This document shows, piece after piece, positions 5,751 to 6,970 of a stretch of 6,970 nt of DNA. A model generated the notes under the pieces. The model made no database searches. It had not been told where the DNA came from and worked only from the letters and a program-made list of their open reading frames with translations. Every line of letters begins with the position of its first letter. The first letter of the stretch is position 1. The translations under genes and the position numbers were made by a program. Source of the DNA: an uncultured Muribaculum sp. (lineage in GTDB: Bacteria; Bacteroidota; Bacteroidia; Bacteroidales; Muribaculaceae); the NCBI RefSeq assembly GCF_910583865.1, contig NZ_CAJTYX010000009.1, forward strand, positions 1-6,970, in the 5' to 3' direction.

Positions 5751-6970
5751 ATGACAAAAGAAGAGCTTGTAGCGAGGCTACGCGACATGGAATGGGATGA
5801 CTTCGAAGTCAAGGCCGCGAAGTCTGAGTTGCCGAAGAATATTTGGGAGACCGTCAGTGCGTTTTCCAATACTTCCGGCGGTTGGCTTGTGCTTGGTGTA
5901 AAGCAATCCGGCAGGGTCTTTGAGATTCAAGGTGTGGATAACCGAGAGAAACTTGAACAAGATTTTCTTGGTACATTGCGTTCCGGCAAATTCAACACCA
6001 CTATTTTCGCAATCCCCAAGCAATACACGGTTGACGGTTGTAAGCTTCTTGCGTTCTATATACCTGAGGTGGAGACAAAACCTGTATATTTCGGCAACCC
6101 CTCCAATACGTTTATACGGATGGGAAGCGGTGACCAAAGAGCGACGGAGGGAGAAATACGCGCCATGTTCCGTAACCAGTCATTCGGCAATAAAACGGAG
6201 GAGACTATCACTGGGTCAGGTGTTGAGATGCTCAATCTTGATGCTCTCCACAATTACCGTTTCGCACTTGGAGAGACAAGCAACCTTGTTGATCTTCGCG
6301 ACGTCAGCGATGTCGAATTTTGCGAACAAGTCAATATCACCAACAAAGGGTTGCTCACATACGCCGGACTTCTGATGTTTGGGAAAGCTCCGTATGTATT
6401 GCGTTATGTACCTACTTTTTGCATAGACTATATCGAAATTCCCGCTCCGACAATCCAACAGGCTGAGGTCAGGTATACTTACCGCATCCCGGAACAGCAG
6501 AACATATGGGAGGCTGTGCAGATTATACTGCGTCGTTTCCGTACACTTGTTGATGCTCCGATACACATCAGGGATGACGGTTTTGCGACGACAGACGAAA
6601 GCCAATATAAGGTTCTTCGAGAAGCCTTGGCAAACATGGTGATGCATTGTGACCATTTTGATTCCCTACGCTCATGTGTGCGGGTCTATACGGATCATAT
6701 CGAGTTTATGAACGGTGGAGCCTTTCCGCTCCCGGTCAACGAAATACTCGGCAAGATATATTCCAAACTCCGTAACCCTACCATAGCCAAACTTTTCCGT
6801 TATGTCGGTATCGCCGAAAACGCCGGATATGGCATGAGCAAACTTACAAGTTGGGAAACCCTTACCGGGACCAAACCCACCATTGAAAGTGACCGCACCA
6901 TCGCCACTGTCACTTTCCCTCTCATATCCGCAATCCAACGGATAGCAGACACCAACAATGCCGATGTCGC
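5751..6970 (+). CDS. AlbA_2 (Schlafen-type) plus HATPase_c_4 protein, RecG-like annotation family; 3' end cut off
   Basis: The frame stays open from ATG 5751 to the window edge (406 residues visible). An AlbA_2 domain spans about residues 15-140: W-D-D-F-E-V-K-A-A-K at 15-24, A-F-S-N-T-S-G-G-W at 37-45, and I-R-M-G-S-G (122-127) ahead of T-E-G-E-I. A HATPase_c_4 region follows at about 285-390, with L-R-E-A-L-A-N-M-V-M-H at 289-299 (N295, H299), D301, R-V-Y-T-D-H-I-E-F (311-319), and R-N-P-T-I-A plus E-N-A-G-Y-G-M at 341-346 and 356-362. Relatives are often labelled putative DNA-binding or RecG-like proteins, but no helicase motifs are visible; roles in transcription control or phage defence have been suggested for related families. 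A C-terminal winged helix, if present, lies outside. Codon use is more AT-rich (many AAA, GGT, CTT, CGT) than in the minus-strand block, consistent with an accessory gene. The N-terminal match to the domain supports the first ATG; an in-frame ATG at 5787 is less likely. Confidence 0.88.
   Translation, partial: MTKEELVARLRDMEWDDFEVKAAKSELPKNIWETVSAFSNTSGGWLVLGVKQSGRVFEIQGVDNREKLEQDFLGTLRSGKFNTTIFAIPKQYTVDGCKLLAFYIPEVETKPVYFGNPSNTFIRMGSGDQRATEGEIRAMFRNQSFGNKTEETITGSGVEMLNLDALHNYRFALGETSNLVDLRDVSDVEFCEQVNITNKGLLTYAGLLMFGKAPYVLRYVPTFCIDYIEIPAPTIQQAEVRYTYRIPEQQNIWEAVQIILRRFRTLVDAPIHIRDDGFATTDESQYKVLREALANMVMHCDHFDSLRSCVRVYTDHIEFMNGGAFPLPVNEILGKIYSKLRNPTIAKLFRYVGIAENAGYGMSKLTSWETLTGTKPTIESDRTIATVTFPLISAIQRIADTNNADV

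Noticed and set aside
5778..6656. Minus-strand open frames opposite the AlbA_2/ATPase gene
   Set aside because: They are antisense to an uninterrupted domain-bearing frame and show no recognisable motifs.
1..6970. CRISPR arrays, tRNA or rRNA genes, insertion sequences, attachment sites
   Set aside because: I saw no spaced direct repeats, no tRNA-like cloverleaf, no transposase or integrase frame and no terminal inverted repeats.

Overview
The window looks like chromosomal DNA of a member of the Bacteroidales (Bacteroidetes), perhaps a Prevotella- or Muribaculaceae-like gut species. Three observations point that way. Candidate promoters follow the Bacteroidetes pattern (a TTG or T-rich -33 element, 19-20 bases, then TAnnTTTG or a near match). 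The leaders are A-rich and lack Shine-Dalgarno sequences. The gene set around an inositol-3-phosphate synthase resembles known Bacteroidetes inositol-lipid loci. The family-level assignment is inference.

Layout: positions 1-5565 are one block of six genes, all on the minus strand. In transcription order they are pdxA (4462-5565), a GTG-started sugar/polyol-phosphate nucleotidyltransferase (3724-4434), an ATP-grasp enzyme (2795-3664), a CDP-alcohol phosphatidyltransferase (1827-2798), a HAD phosphatase-like protein (1124-1840), and, after a 234-base gap with its own possible promoter, inositol-3-phosphate synthase (889 down to the window edge, 3' end missing). The ATP-grasp/transferase pair overlaps by 4 bases (ATGA) and the transferase/HAD pair by 14, so these three are almost certainly one transcript. 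Divergent from pdxA, across 185 bases holding two facing candidate promoters and two small hairpins, lies an AlbA_2 plus HATPase_c_4 (Schlafen/RecG-like) gene on the plus strand. It runs off the right edge and has visibly more AT-rich codon use.

How the genes may work together: inositol-3-phosphate synthase makes myo-inositol phosphate from glucose 6-phosphate. The nucleotidyltransferase is well placed to activate it as CDP-inositol, as in the di-myo-inositol-phosphate pathway of thermophiles. The membrane CDP-alcohol phosphotransferase could then move phosphoinositol onto a lipid acceptor (diacylglycerol or ceramide), giving inositol lipid without a phosphatidylinositol-phosphate intermediate. 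The alternative is the classic order: CDP-diacylglycerol plus inositol phosphate, then dephosphorylation by the HAD protein. The ATP-grasp enzyme fits neither scheme and is the main unknown; it could add or modify something on the head group. pdxA (pyridoxal phosphate synthesis) may be a bystander, or may support PLP-dependent sphingolipid synthesis.

The most interesting points are the likely CDP-inositol-type lipid operon, the unexplained ATP-grasp member, a one-residue spacing change in the CDP-alcohol phosphotransferase motif, and a HAD protein lacking the usual second aspartate of motif I.
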